Origin: Apostichopus japonicus
Taxonomy: Eukaryota > Echinodermata > Holothuroidea > Aspidochirotida > Stichopodidae
Reading direction: 5' to 3'
Length of the DNA: 64,000 nucleotides
NCBI RefSeq assembly: GCF_037975245.1
Contig: NC_092583.1
Location: forward strand, 1,469,764-1,533,763
Shown: positions 46,641 through 60,746 of the stretch, piece by piece
Numbering within the stretch: position 1 is the first letter of the stretch
How the letters are laid out: each line of letters starts with the position of its first letter
Notes under the pieces: generated by a model
The model's database searches: none
Seen by the model: only the letters and a program-made list of their open reading frames with translations
Told to the model about the DNA's origin: nothing
Made by a program: the position numbers and the translations under genes

Positions 46641-48349
46641 CGGGACAAAAACACGCACAGAATACAAATACAGACGTATTTGTATTTTGCAAGATTCTTC
46701 AAGCTTTTTGTGGGGCATGTAACATATTGTACTGCAACTTGCAGTCTAGACCAACCACTGCCAGTCCTGCCTGGAGGTTACATACCTACCCTAACCACAG
46801 CCACCATCATAGCTTATCTATATTATGCCCATAAATGAGCTTATATAACAGATTGTTCTACTAGAGTACTATAAACAGACATACTGCATTATTGCTGTTG
46901 CATACGTCCAGAGCCTCAACAACTGGAAGATCCTGTCTCGTGTAACTTATTAATATATGATAGTTATTTATTAATTGTCTAACAAGTTTATAGGGCATCA
47001 CTCTTCAGTCTCTTGCTCTTTAAACTTTGCCATGTCCCCAGCTCTCCCCTCCCCCGCTCCCCAATTTGAAATCCTTAGTAATTCTCTGGGAATGTAATAA
47101 ATAACTTCCATGTTAAGACAGATTTCACCTGTACTCAATAGTTGGCGATTTCCTTACACCCACTTGACTAAGTATATATAACGCATTAGGTGTAGATTGC
47201 TATAAACAATTATTATTTGTCCATGTGGTTATGCGGTTGTAATATATAATTATTGGGCAGTAAATATATGAAAGATCCCTATAGTTGAGCTTATACGCTA
47301 TAACACAATCCCAGGGTGTAGTGAAATATCGTGATTCCTCACCCCTTCCACTTCGCCGCAAAATGAGAGCGCTGAAATTTCCCACCGTAATATTTTCCAC
47401 ATGCATTTATAGTCTAGTCGTGTCTCACCAGCTAGAGAGTTGTTATTATGGGTCTCACAACCTATTTTACAACAGTGGCGTCATATATCGTTTCAGTGAC
47501 ACTGTACAATGTAGCGATAGGCGTTTAAAATAGTGAAATTTATTAGAAACAAAGTAATTTACACACTTACCAGAAGTACCGTACGGTTACACGTCTAAGA
47601 ACTGCGGATTATTACAACATTAAAACTAACATTCGTGAATGTTAATATATATGATTTGGTCAACGAGTCTCTCCCTCTGTCTGTCTGTCTGTCGGTCTGT
47701 CTTGGTCACTGTATCATCCCACCAAGGAAAACAACACACCAATGCAAAAACACTTCTATTGAAACTACGAACCGAAGAGCAGTTTTCTGAGAAAACTGAA
47801 GTGTGGGTCTGTTTTTCGTTATTCCAGAATATATATATAGCGACTTGCATGGTTTTAAACTGTACGATGTAATGTCAGTATCACGTGCTTATATAGCTAT
47901 TGCAACCGATGGGGAATTCCAGCTTTCACTTCAAAACATCAAACGTAGGTGTGTGGGAAGTTGGAGTTGGACGCCCCATCCGGTTTCATGCTATAGCATA
48001 TATAGCTACACTAAATGTGGGAATTTAGATTGTTCTATATTTAAGGGCTCAATTTCGTCAAAATGATGATTACATATCAATTTGCGATGCATATAGTAAT
48101 GATGTAGTGATCACATCATAATAATGGCTGGAAATGATTCATGCAGGGCAAAAAAGAAGTGTTTCGGTTCTTTTGATAATACAAAGTATTTCAGGTCGAA
48201 ATAAGAAGACGCAAATTCTAGACACACAAAAATGAAGGTAAAATAATAGTAAAAAAATTAATAAAACAAGCCACACGTTGACTTCAGAGTACACTCTCGT
48301 CATATACGGAACTTTAAAACAATCAAATCGCATTTTGTAGGAGAGAATT
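46641..48349. other. intergenic, nothing recognised
   Basis: No gene seen. A short (CTGT)n run lies at about 47678-47702. Confidence 0.5.
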
Positions 48350-48896
48350 CAGACCCGGCAACTCTCCCGGTTTTACCGGGAGACTCCCGGTCTTTAACCG
48401 AATCTCCCGGCCTCCCGGTTTCATATTCTATTCTCCCGGTTTTTTAATGTTTCATCACTTGCGACATTTCTGAAAATAACCAACAATTAGTTCTATTCTT
48501 AGTAATTCCCCACAGAAACGCTGAACAGGAAAGGCTATTCAGTGTAGTTCGCAAGAACAAGACAGACAGTCGGTCAAGTCTCAAGCTTGATGGGACTCTA
48601 TCTAGAATACTAGGCATGAAGTCACAGTACCCAGAGTCCACTGTTTCTTGTTTCAAATGGAAGCCTACTAAAGAAACCCTGTAGAAAGCGAAGCGAGCTG
48701 CTGTAAACTACAACAAGAAACACTGATTAGATGATTCTCTCACTGTATTGCATAAGTAGACTATACTTATTTAGGAGTATTTATATCATTTCAGTTGAAA
48801 ATTACCAAGCTCCCTACTTTCCCCTTATTCTCCCTATTTTTGGCCCTGAAAAATGTTATTCTCCCTATTTTGGGGTCAAACAGGTTGACAGGTCTG
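48350..48896 (+). mobile_element. hAT transposon remnant with transposase C-terminal dimerisation domain
   Basis: Termini are CAGACCCGGCAAC and GTTGACAGGTCTG, inverted repeats of hAT type. An AGAATT direct repeat flanks both ends. The plus-strand interior encodes about 70 in-frame residues of the transposase C-terminal (hATC) domain, including 'LVIPHRNAEQERLFSVVRKN', followed by 'SSLKLDGTLSRILGMK' and ending at a TAG within 'PTKETL*'. The family reads IPHSNAExERxFS. The catalytic core is deleted. Repeated CTCCCGG words at 48365-48440 precede it. Confidence 0.75.
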
Positions 48897-49989
48897 AGAA
48901 TTTAATGCTGATAGTCGTAATCGATTAATCGCCAGTAGTCGCGATTACACTTTGGAAGTTCGATTAACCGCCTTCAAAACCTAAGCTGCGATTACTCGAC
49001 TACAATTAAGCTAGCACTACACATAATCTGCTATTGGAAAATAGCCTAAGCTATCAAAAACAACACTAAAGCAGTTTGTCAGCAAATATCGCAATAAGTA
49101 TACAGGTTCTCACAGTCACAGTGTGTTGTGTTAAAAATGGGCAAGCATCTGCTCCAGTTTGATTCATGCTTTTGCCTGTCAGTATAATACGCTTGTTATG
49201 AAGTGCAACATTCAGTCCTGGCAATGTTTAATCATTGCACATAATCGCAAGTTTAATCTTTTACGATTGCCAAAGTATTTGTCATTTCTTTAGACATGTT
49301 TACAATTACTTCATTACTGGCCTGGTTCATTTTTCTCGGACGTCTGCAGTGTGTCGATTGCGGTGGAGTTTCAATTCAATGTGCAAAATATGTCCCTGAT
49401 ATCGCGCTAGGCTAATGCCTACCCTAAAACATTGAACGTCCTTTTACAAAAGAAAAACTCGTGCGTACTAATCATCATACCGCTACAAGGTGTGAAAACC
49501 ATTGTTTGCATGTTTGCTTTCATTGGTGCTTGTAGCTGAAGTAGCCTCGTAGATTCATTTCAAAACTTTTTGATTGACTATAATGGATGATTTTAAGAAA
49601 CGTTGATTATTATGATTATTTCTTTTTGGAATGGGATTGAGAATGGTAGGGGTGAGGGTCTACACACCCACACCCCTTGGATCCGAGGGTGACATTATTT
49701 ATGGATGTGTTCCTTTAAATATCTTTAATGACCTGAATTTTACCTGATACCTTTCACTAACATTGAATTCATCAATTATTGGATTTTTTTCTCTCGTGTA
49801 GGTTTAAAGTGGTTCCCGTACATGGCTATGCATGAAATAATCTGCTAGGTATACCCTACAAAATTAGAGATCGCTGTTATGAAACTATTCAAAATACTGT
49901 TGCTGTCAGAGCAAAAAGGAAACAGACAAAAAAAGACCCCGTTGGAAATAATGTGACGCCATTATGAATAACGTAAGCAAGTTACTTAG
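48897..49989. other. intergenic, nothing recognised
   Basis: AT-rich, with CGATTA/TAATCG-type words clustered at 48915-49000. No gene seen. Confidence 0.5.
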
Positions 49990-50923
<934 letters not shown>

Positions 50924-51865
50924 ATTGCGCAATCAATACAAATAGCAAAGGATCAACACATACACAGGACAAACACAAAAATACACACTGAACGCTTAAC
51001 TACGTAGAGACTATAAAACCATACAAACTATTAAAACTGTATACAAACAAAAAGGGAACCCCCCCCCAAAAAAAAAACAACAACGATATAAAAAAAAATT
51101 AAAGAAAGAAGCAATAACTATAAAAGCCGTAATACGCCTAGTTGACACTAAAATAATATGATCTTTTAACAAGAATAACGTTGAAAAGGATTAGGTGAAA
51201 TACCTTCATGTTATTACTTTCCCTGCCAGCGACATGAAAGTTCAATGATTACCGTAAAGAGGATTTTAGCCAACCATTGTTTTTAATTTCCCCATATAGG
51301 TATAGCAATGAACATCCTCTTTCACTTTTTACCACCGAGCTATTGGAGCTTTCGATGCAGGATGTATGTAATCTAAGGTCGAATCATTTCCTTACAAGTT
51401 GACGGAGAGCCTATATTGCTTTTTTCTTCTTCTGAGAATCACGCTTTTCATAAAAAAAATATAAAACAATGGAAATTCAAATTTTAAGTGAAACACAGTT
51501 CAGTTTTGTTCATAAAAAAAACAACAGTAATTGGCACTAGAGTGAGTGTATAGACCTTATTATACACTAACTAATTATGATAAATATATAGTATATGAAA
51601 AACAAAACCAATGTCAGTGGCATTAATTGCATGTATCTTTTAAATTAATGGGCATGCATTTACAGTTTAATGAATGTTCATATTTTGTACTTGCTGCAGA
51701 GTGTACCATATACAGGGTTAATATTTATTTGTTTAGATATTGTAACTTAAATTGGGTTATTGATGGTCCTCTATTTAGCGGTTTTTCCCAGGACCTGGGA
51801 TGTGTCAAATTAGATTTTATCGTACAGAGGACTGGTGTAGCTATACAAGATTTGTCCAAACTCTC
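50924..51865. other. intergenic, nothing recognised
   Basis: A-rich, AT-rich sequence with no gene or clear element. Confidence 0.5.
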
Positions 51866-54800
51866 TTATCCCTGATTGCTTTTTCTCTGTATACACTGAT
51901 ATGGCCTTAGCAAATGTAAATCTCTATTCAGCAATGGAAGGTTTAAATTATTACAAACCTTCCAAACATCACAGCAAAAGGTGAAAGATCTATTGAACCA
52001 TGTTTGCTGTATGGTACCCCATGAGAATTGAAGACAGCATTTCATCTCAGTCATGTTGGTTTTCATTGACAACCTTGATGAGTGACCTTTGCAGAGTTTG
52101 GTTGAATCTTTCATCAAGCCCATTGGTCTGTGGGTGGTAGCTAGAGGATTCTCTGTGGTCTACCCCTATCATGTCAAACAGGGACTTGTTCAGAGCATTA
52201 ACAAATTCTCCTCTCTGGTCCGAGATGACAATTTTCATGCACCCAAATCTAAATAAATGGAAACATTTAAATAACTATTGTTAAAGTATTGATTACGAGT
52301 AATGTAATGAACTACTGGCATCTGCAGAATGGCTGCATGGTTTAATCAGGAAATCATTTCAGCACTGATTTAAAAAAAAAGTAAGTTAAAAGCACTGACC
52401 ATATCCCACTAACATTTTATTGACATTAACTTAACAATCAACTTCTATAAATTCCTGTAACCATTTGGCCGCTTTCTGGATCACAGTTAAAACAGAGCAA
52501 ATTGTAGGTCTACGTAACTAATTTCATATGTATGCTATGTAAAGTAGAAACAAAAGGAGATGGATATTTACCTGGCCATGGTTTCAAACAGAAAGTTTGC
52601 AACAGTTTTTGCTGTTTTGTTTCTTACAGCAACAGCCTCTGGCCATTTTGAAAAATAGTCACATAGGGCTTATATGATGTACTTATTTCCATTGATGGTC
52701 TCTGGAAGGGGTCCAATCATATCCACACCCATCTAAAAAAAGAAGTAAAATAGCATTCAGAACCATACACAATCTTATAATACGAACTGATGTTCAAGTG
52801 ATTTTTATCTGAGTTTTGTAAAATGCTAAACATTCAATTGTTTTTTTTTAATTTTTTTATTGTAACTCACACTGGAAGACTCTGTTACCAAGTTTTTTCT
52901 TCATTACCAAACCTATTATATACTTACTGACTTGTCAAACCCAACTGTTATATCCAATGGGAAATCTCTGAAGTGAGATGCTAGTCACATGCAGTGATCC
53001 ATCTAGCTGACAATCTAGCTGGTAATTGTCACTAGGGACTATCATAGGCCTGGTAACCATTTTCATCACCTTTGAATGTGGGGTGGGGGGGGGGGAACAG
53101 ATGTATAAGTAACTGGATGAGTGATTGATAGTTAGTCAGAAAATTGCCTTGGAATCTGTCAGTGAGATGACAGGGTTACACCTAACTGATGTAGGAAGCA
53201 TACATTGGTACAACCTATACTTTGGTATCTATATATTGTAAGCATTTAGAAATGTTACAAATTAATCTTTGAAGGGAATTTGCAGATTTTTTTTATATTA
53301 ATGACAGAAATTCACACTGTAGAGTTATAGTATATGGAAGGAAAGACTTCTTGGTTATTAACCAAGTAGCAAATTTTACTTAAACAGATGTTGAAATAAG
53401 CATATGGGTTCATTGGGGATGAATTTTGGACAAAAGGCTCTGGCTTTGTTTGTACTTTAGTTATGAACTGCATATGAATTTACGTACCTAGGACATTTTC
53501 TCGGATACTTCTTTATGACAACAATTCAACTACTGAACTCTGTTATGTTCATGTGTCATTCTTGCTTCATATCACAATTCAGTTTTCTTTTCATTTTGAA
53601 ATTCATATCAGATAATCCTATGTAAAGGTTTTCCTGTTGCTTTAATTATACGCAGCTAAAAAAAATACCAAAATGTGTTCTTAGCGGAATTTGTGTTTAT
53701 GGCTGCAGTACATGAAAATTCCTGACAGTACTGCGAGTCATTAAGTCTACTGAATGTACCACCATCATGATCATCTTTAATATATGCTTAGTAAATTATA
53801 ACTTTGAGAACAAATGAATAAGCTAGATCTTTCATTCTCTGGGCAATCTCCACACATACTCCTTATACTCTTGCACTGGCCAGCAAAGGGATGCAAACTT
53901 TAAGCATCGGTTGATAACTTGATATGCATATGGTGAATGACTTTGCAGTTACAATCATGCAAACAAATATTGCTTTTAGATGACAAAAAACAAAGTGATT
54001 TAGTGATAACTGTGCTGCTTGTGAACAGTATTTTCGACCCAGGCCTAGCATTTATAAGCTGAACGCATAAGGTGGTTCATATGTATTCCATTAACATGTA
54101 AGGCCTATGAGCTAGGATCTAAAAAACATGTTACACAACTTCCATTGCAGATTCCATCAAAATCAGTGCCTCCTGAAATGCCGATGAAAAAAATACCTAG
54201 GTGGTGAAATTGTCACCACTCGTGTCCTACAAGGACTCTTACAGAAATTGAAATGAACCTGATATTTAGATGATTAAGCCACCTTCTCGGATCCCTTTCT
54301 TTCAAATTAGGGTCTTATACCAAAATACTCCCTATCATTTGGTCAAATAAGTTCATGATAACATGTGGGATAAAACAAAAGCAAATTGTTGTGCATCTTT
54401 ATTTGCTCTTTCTTCAATTGTTTCTCTCAACACCTGCAGCTATCCTCCTGAATAGAAATTTATTCACCCACCCTCAAATTTGTCAAAGAGATTACACTAG
54501 GCCTATATTAGTTTTTAGGTCCATTCTGGTCACCATTCTAGCAATACTACAGTATATCACCAAGCAGTGTCTACATGTGATAATACATTGCAAATTTAAT
54601 ATAAATGATATAAACTTGGTTTAACCATGGAGCTATAATCCCAGGTTTATAGCTCCATGGTTTAACCTGCACTAATTTAATTGCAACATTGTTTTGTGCA
54701 TATATTAACAACCTTAATTACTGTGGAGAATGTTTAATGAATATTCATACCATAACCATGTACATGTTTGCATAATTAAAATATCACCAGCAAAAAGGAC

Positions 54801-55772
54801 CATTAAACCGTACATTATTAGCCAACACAGCTAACCTCCTGACAATGAAGTGATGGGCAGGTGGCCAACTGATTACCTATAGCATATATTCGACCTGCTG
54901 CAGTGTCTGTGCACATCCCGGCACCAATATATTAAAAAAATATGGGAAAACCTCTAAAAAGAAAGAGATAATAAAGTAACACTCATTAATTTAATTGATC
55001 CTCCAAAATGGACAAGACAGGGACCCCCCCCCCACTCCCTTGCTACCTTGTGTTTTAACTAGTAAGGGGACTAATCCCAGGACATATCTTTCAGATAATC
55101 TGAAAAGTCCTATCCTGAAGATTTCTTTTTGTTTGTAACCTAGCAATTTCAAACACATAATCATTATTGAAATTAAAAGCTTGTATACTCATGGTAGCAT
55201 GCATGGGTACACACTACACAGCTGATATGTAACTGACAGCCGATCAGCCGAAGTCTTACTCCTAGGTTACAGTAAGGCTAGCCTATAGTAGCCCAATACT
55301 ATTCGTGTCTTGCCGACTAATTATGCATCACGATATTCTCTAACACTAATAAGGTTTAGACTTTTCAGTTCTACTCTTAGGTGATTACAAATAATAAAAT
55401 ATACCTATAATCTGCAAGGCCCAAATGGCCAATGCACTTATAGTTCAAGTTATATGCATATCTATGGAATCATTTTCTTCAGTGGAAATAATTCCTAAAA
55501 GTTTTATACAAATAAACAAATAAAACACTTACCGCCAAACCCTTCTTGTAAGCTCCAATTTTGTGGGCTTTGGCCAAGGGCCTATCTTCGTTGCCATGTG
55601 GGCCGACGTTAACTAGATCGGCATCTCCCGTCAGTCTAAAACTCTTCGATCTTCCCCTTATCGATCTTTCTAGATTTAACGTAGACTTTTCAGGGTACAC
55701 TCCTGACGAAAGATATTTTCCAATGATACTGTAGGCCTACTCGTCATCGGTATCCAGCTCAGGAGAAGTCAT
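51866..55772 (-). pseudogene. GIN1-like (Gypsy/GINGER-derived) integrase gene, multi-exon, disrupted
   Basis: Minus strand. Exon 55533-55772 starts MTSPELDTDDE, then a TAG, then 'AYSIIGKYLSSGVYP', and ends at a strong donor, GGCG|GTAAGT. The block recalls the N-terminus of GIN1 (IAYYKRTGEY..). A degenerate zinc-finger-like stretch ('VIHHMHIK', 'SMCGDCPENE') lies at about 53830-53960. Exon 52572-52732 (TTTTTTAG acceptor, CCAG|GTAAAT donor) encodes 'MGVDMIGPLPETINGNKYII', a TAA, then 'DYFSKWPEAVAV'. The next exon (from 52248, TTTAG acceptor) encodes 'MKIVISDQRGEFVN' and 'YHPQTNGLDERFNQTL', carrying the catalytic Asp and following residues. It breaks at a TGA where the family has Trp (QHDW) and continues with frameshifts. 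Real introns inside an integrase argue for a domesticated gene or GINGER-type element rather than a plain retrotransposon. Three in-frame stops make it a pseudogene as read. Confidence 0.7.
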
Positions 55773-56344
55773 CTTGTAATATCAGATCGGGCTAAGTAAG
55801 TTAACGGTCTCAACTCTTAATGCAATTACTGTGCGTGCAAATATGCAACTACTCACAGGCGCGTATCCAGGGGGGGGGCGGTGGGGGCGCGCGCCCCCCG
55901 GGTAAGGAAAAGAGGAGAGAAAAAAAGAGAAGAAAAACGGGAAAAGGAGGGGGAAAAAAAAAGAAAAGGAGGAGAGGAAGGAAGGGAAAAGAAAAAGAAA
56001 AAAGAGAGAAAAAGGAGAAAAGGAGGGAGTAGAAGATAGCCAAGACCTCGGGAAGAGAAAGAGGAACAGTCATAGTTAAAGCGCTGATCCCTATCATATA
56101 CACAGGGTAGCCAGTGACAGATCAAGGATTACGAAGGGGGTGTGCGCCTCACCCTACCCCTTACACCGACAACTCCATTTTTGACGTTTCCATTTTTCCT
56201 CTCTCACTAATGTATCTATATAAATACTATATATGGTCTATCATAACGCGTGTGTGTGTATGGACGCCTTAAACAATTGTAAACTTGTGCTATATGGAAC
56301 CGACTGTGGCTGGTCTTGAACTCGACCGAGTCGTCGGGGAACAT

Positions 56345-56600
56345 GACGCATGTGGGGGGAAGGGGGCGACCGCCCCCCCCGAGCAAATTTTCTTTATGAC
56401 ATCGCTAGTAATTTCAAAATAGACAATGCTTAGATGCAACTTACAAGGCCTGGGAAGTGTCAATTCCAGCGATCTGGGAGGCATTTTCGGCCAAAATTTT
56501 TCTTTACGCTTCGCGCCAACATATGGTGGCGCTTCGCTTAGATAGTTTGCCTAAAGGCTTTGCCCCTCCCTTGGCAATTACTCGCTAAACGCCTGTTCGA
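56345..56600. mobile_element. truncated hAT-type MITE related to the 59896 element
   Basis: Shares 'ATCGCTAGTAATTTCAAAA', 'ACTTACAAGGCCTGGGAAGT', 'GATCTGGGAGGCATTTTC' and 'TACGCTTCGCGCCAAC' with the element at 59896-60191. The right end is degenerate and the left terminus is missing. Confidence 0.7.
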
Positions 56601-56693
56601 ATTTGTAAAGCAAAGAGCAGATATAACATATCAGTGAGAATTGAAATGCATGTTCCACGATGAACAGCCTCAAAAAGTGTCTATGTGTGTAGT

Positions 56694-57139
56694 CAAAGGC
56701 GTAGGAGCCCAATTGGATTTGGGGACTGTAATGACTTGCCCGAAAAAAAAGTAAAAATTTTTCGCGCGCAAAGCGCGCGTTCAACATATCGATGCCAATA
56801 TCATATAAGCAAGCATCGGTCATTACATTGCATGGCATCGTGTACCGCACGGTCCGTCAAAGTTGCACAGTATACCGCCGGATGCTAATGTAAACAACCA
56901 AATGTCTTATGTAGATCAGGAGAAAAACCATACAGATCCATTTATGTCAAAACTCTCTTTTACAGTAGTAATGTCGGCCAAGCTTGGAACTTTATTTTAA
57001 TTACCAAGGAGATCATTTTTAAGCTATTCATTGCTATTTATTTTTCTTTCAGTAGGTGCCAGAAAAAAAGGGAAAACATTTGGTTGCGGCGGGGGGGGGG
57101 GGGCTGCAGCCCCCGCCTCCTACGGGACCTACGCCTATG
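56694..57139. mobile_element. hAT-type MITE nested in a larger element, perfect 8-bp duplication
   Basis: Starts CAAAGGCGTAGGAGCCC and ends GGGACCTACGCCTATG. TGTGTAGT flanks it on both sides (56686-56693 and 57140-57147). A palindromic CGCGCGCAAAGCGCGCG lies at about 56764-56780. No transposase. Confidence 0.85.
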
Positions 57140-57817
57140 TGTGTAGTGTTCGGTTTCGATATACCTGATATATCGGAAATATCTGGTATTTATCATTTCC
57201 TTCAACGAAGTTTTATAATAGCCATTATAAGAGGTTGCAATATTTCTACACCAATAAATTAACTGTGTCTGAATTTTCCAAAATTTCCTCACCAACATTC
57301 TTCATCATACTTTCCTCTACTCGTGCAATTTTGACTTGTCTGTTAGGGGTTGAAGGAGGTTTTTCTATATTGGTTGTCCATAGATTGAATTTTGTGCAAC
57401 ATTATGGGTATGTTTTGAAGTGATTTTATTCACGAGAAATGTGAATTTTCAAATTCTCAACAAATAATGGGCTTAAAACCTTCAAAAGTGGGGCTTTCGG
57501 ATATTGTGGGCCGTGACGTAGAATCACCCACAAAAGCAATGATCCATAGGACATGCAATGAGGTCGAACATGGTGTGTGACTGGTGACAATCTTCAAAAA
57601 GGTTATTGATGGAAAAAAACTTTTGGGAAATACTTGGTACTCGGGCAAAAGTGTACATCTGGTTGGTCATTTTCAAGCCCGAGAAGTGCCATTTCCGGTG
57701 ATATGGGGGGTATCGAAACCAGAAATTTTCTTGTACGCTGCGCGCCAACCGATGGTGGCGCTCCGCTTAGATAGTAATTCGCGCCCCCCGGGTTAGAAAA
57801 TCCTGGATACGCGCCTG

Positions 57818-59895
57818 ACTAAGAAATTTTGGGCCTGCGATATGTAACGTTAACGACGTAGACGGCACATTCACTTCACTGAGTAAACAGCAGTATAAAT
57901 TTTACAGTAGAATGCAAATACGCATGCGTGAAATAACAACTTTGTCACACCTAGAACGTAGAGCGGGAGATTTCCACATTTCCCGCGTACTGAATAAATA
58001 TATTGACTCTGACCAGGAAGTTTTTCCATAACAACTCCCTGCTCTGACCCCGGATTTGACCTCCAAGCTCCGGATGGCGGGGAACTTTCTGTCTGCAGCC
58101 GCGTACCGGTTGAAATACATTTACCTTCAACCTACATGGTTGATCTTTCTCCAACGTTAAGAAATTCCGACCTTCCAAACAACTACCCTAATAGTAGTAA
58201 CGATTGATAAGCAGCAGAGTCAGACAGACATGACTAATTAGTTCAGAAGATACATTTAACATTATGCAGCCTTATGACACTGACAGTCGACGATCGAAAT
58301 ATAGCGGACAGCGTCCCTTTGGAGTGTAGTCTCCATGATAATAATAACATTTTGCCGCCTCTTCCCACAACAGTCGACACTCGAAGTATTAGTTCTGCTT
58401 TAACCGAGTTTTGCGGGTGCATGCTGACCGATATATGACATTGTCATCCTGGTCTTCGCTAGTAAATTACCTCCTTTTAAGTAATAACGGAACGTAGATA
58501 GGGCCAGAAATGTTTGTCACTCAACAGAACCACGTTAAAGCTCTTTAAAGAGGACCCGGACACTTTCCACGGTGGCGTAGAAAGCAAGGGAAAGTGTCCC
58601 TGAGACACTATTCACGCAAATGAGACACTATATCCTAGTAATATGTGTCCTACGGACGCCCGGACACTCATTACTGCCACAGCGGCACACTGGCCTGCAT
58701 AGGGCCCCACAATAGTCTACAGGAGGGGGGGGGGGACAACTTTCCCTGTGGAATCTGTGCCACCACCACCCACATCTTTGTTTCAATTCGTTCCCATTAA
58801 CCACATCAAAGGTGTCCTGCACGAGAGTGCCCAGTCAGTGTAATTCTTGCAATGAACAATTGCCCATGCTATTAGCGGCAAGTACTTCCTCTTTTGAAAA
58901 CACCGTGTGTAATACAGGGAACAACCCTTATGGTGTAATCAACGTCTGTTTTACCAGACTGAATGAGTAGAGCCCGTCAGATGTTGGTTAGTTTCAAGTT
59001 AATTCAGCACTATAAGGTCTTTTATTTCGCTGATTTAATACTCTCTGGAGGAAAGTTTTCGAAGCTGTTGAAACAGAAGAAGAAGGAATATATTATCCGT
59101 CCAGGATATCTTTTAGTACGAGTAGTAAGTACGATACTTTTTTATATTTATTATTATTTAAACACTTGCTATGTGATGGTTATTATCAGAAAGAACCGCA
59201 GAGTCACGCTTTGATTGTTGTTCTGCATAACAAGGGCTGACCAATCTAGTTTCATTTCGGTCCTGTATACTAACACTGGTACGAAATAAAACTCTTTCTC
59301 CTTATTATTACATTAACAACTTTTCACTTAAATCATGATACGCGTGTGAAAAAAAAGGCAAGCTAACACGTGACAGCTTACTGTGAAATGTTGTCCGTAT
59401 AAGGTGTCAATATCTGTGTTCAGAAGATTTATTGTGCGGACAAGGCCAAACAATTCAGATCTGTAGAAGTGGGGTGGGGTTGGTGGGGTGGGCATCGGGT
59501 GTGGGTGGTAATCTCTATTTTAACTTCATCCGTATAGATTTTTAGCATGCTAACATCGCCAGAATTTTTCAGAGGTATATTTTACATGTCCTTCCCGAAT
59601 ACACCTACATGTGTAAAAGTAATAATAATAATAATAAAAAAACAAAAACAAAAAACATACTATTTCTGTGATTGAAAATTCTTTTGAGGGTGAAAGTCAA
59701 ATCCTCGTGAGAGTCACTGACCATTATGGCTCTGGTATATGCTTTGCGTGTAATATATGTTTGACCCAATCTAATTCCCTACTTGAATAATACTTGATCG
59801 AAATAAGAGATCCAAATTGTTGGATCCATTCTGCTATCGTCAATTTGGCGAGTCACTAAACCTTTCACGCAACATTGCCTCTCATCTCTTTACTC
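57818..59895. other. intergenic, nothing recognised
   Basis: No gene seen. Weakly self-complementary words around 58553-58680 ('CCGGACACTTTCC', 'GGAAAGTGTCC') suggest a decayed inverted-repeat element. G tract at 58724-58734. Confidence 0.45.
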
Positions 59896-60191
59896 CAGGC
59901 GCGTAGCCAAGGGGGGGGGGGCGAAGGGGGCAGCCGGCCCCCCCCTTGAGCATATATATATATATTTTTTTTAAATGATTTTATGATATCGCTAGTAATT
60001 TCAAAAGAGAAAATGCTAAGATTCAACTTACAAGGCCTGGGAAGTGCCATTTCCAGCGATCTGGGAGGCATTTTCAGCCAAAATTTTCTTGTACGCTTCG
60101 CGCCAACCATGGTGGCGCTACGCTTAGATAGTTTGCCATGCCAAATCAATAGTTTCGCCCCTCCCTTGGCAAATTCCTGGCTACGCGCCTG
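59896..60191. mobile_element. hAT-type MITE, complete, perfect 8-bp duplication
   Basis: Starts CAGGCGCGTAGCCAAGG and ends CCTGGCTACGCGCCTG. CTTTACTC flanks both sides (59888-59895 and 60192-60199). The 296-bp element contains the family blocks shared with 56345-56600 and 57590-57817. This is the reference copy for the family in this window. Confidence 0.9.
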
Positions 60192-60229
60192 CTTTACTCA
60201 GTAATTCATTGTCTATGTACATATTGTGA

Positions 60230-60512
60230 GACATTTTTTATTGGACACTTTTCTCTTGTATATACATGTTTGATTTTATATCAAATTGGTATGGCGGTAT
60301 ATTTTTAGAATAGGTCAGGATCGATGGCCAGACACTGGTTTTCTTATTGGTTTGCTCTTTCGTTTCTTGTCTGGTCAGCGGTCATTTGCTTCTTTTGTTG
60401 TGTGTTTGACTTGTATTCTTAATGTATTTTATGACTTTTATATTTGTAAAGCGCCCTGAGACTTCTGTTATGGGCGCTTAATAAGAACTGTTTATTATTA
60501 TTATTATTATGA
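60230..60512 (+). mobile_element. LINE 3' end with ATT tail
   Basis: The 3' block 'TTTGTAAAGCGCCCTGAGAC', 'GGGCGCTTAATAAGAACTG' and a (TTA)n tail is the typical end of CR1/L2-like LINEs. Upstream it is T-rich, non-coding 3' region. The 5' boundary is approximate. Confidence 0.6.
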
Positions 60513-60746
60513 GTTGAATATTGAAACGTTGTAACTTTAAAGTACATGCCTAACAATCATTTTTGCCTGATGCGACGTTTGTGGACTTAAAACGTACAAT
60601 GTTCTATTTTGTCTGTATGGTAACTTAACCGCACGTATCCTTTCGCGAAAATATGTAGCACTTTGCATGCATGACTTGCAAAATTCAAATGCAAAATGCA
60701 GCCTTGTTTGGTTGTAGGTGAGATACACGCTGATATCCGTGTCGTA

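Larger units (their letters stand above)
55856..57817. mobile_element. large hAT-type MITE-like element, host of nested insertions
   Basis: Left end CAGGCGCGTATCCAGG at 55856 and right end CCTGGATACGCGCCTG at 57817 are perfect inverted repeats. Flanks are ACTACTCA and ACTAAGAA, only partly alike. Inside are a 130-bp purine tract (55905-56040), a truncated relative of the 59896 element (about 56345-56600), a complete second MITE (56694-57139), and a right-hand segment with the family block 'GTACGCTGCGCGCCAACC'. The two ends could belong to one element or to two relatives. Confidence 0.6.

Noticed and set aside
55820-56125. Lys/Arg/Glu/Gly-rich or Phe/Ser/Leu-rich open frames
   Set aside because: They are produced by a purine tract inside a hAT-type element.
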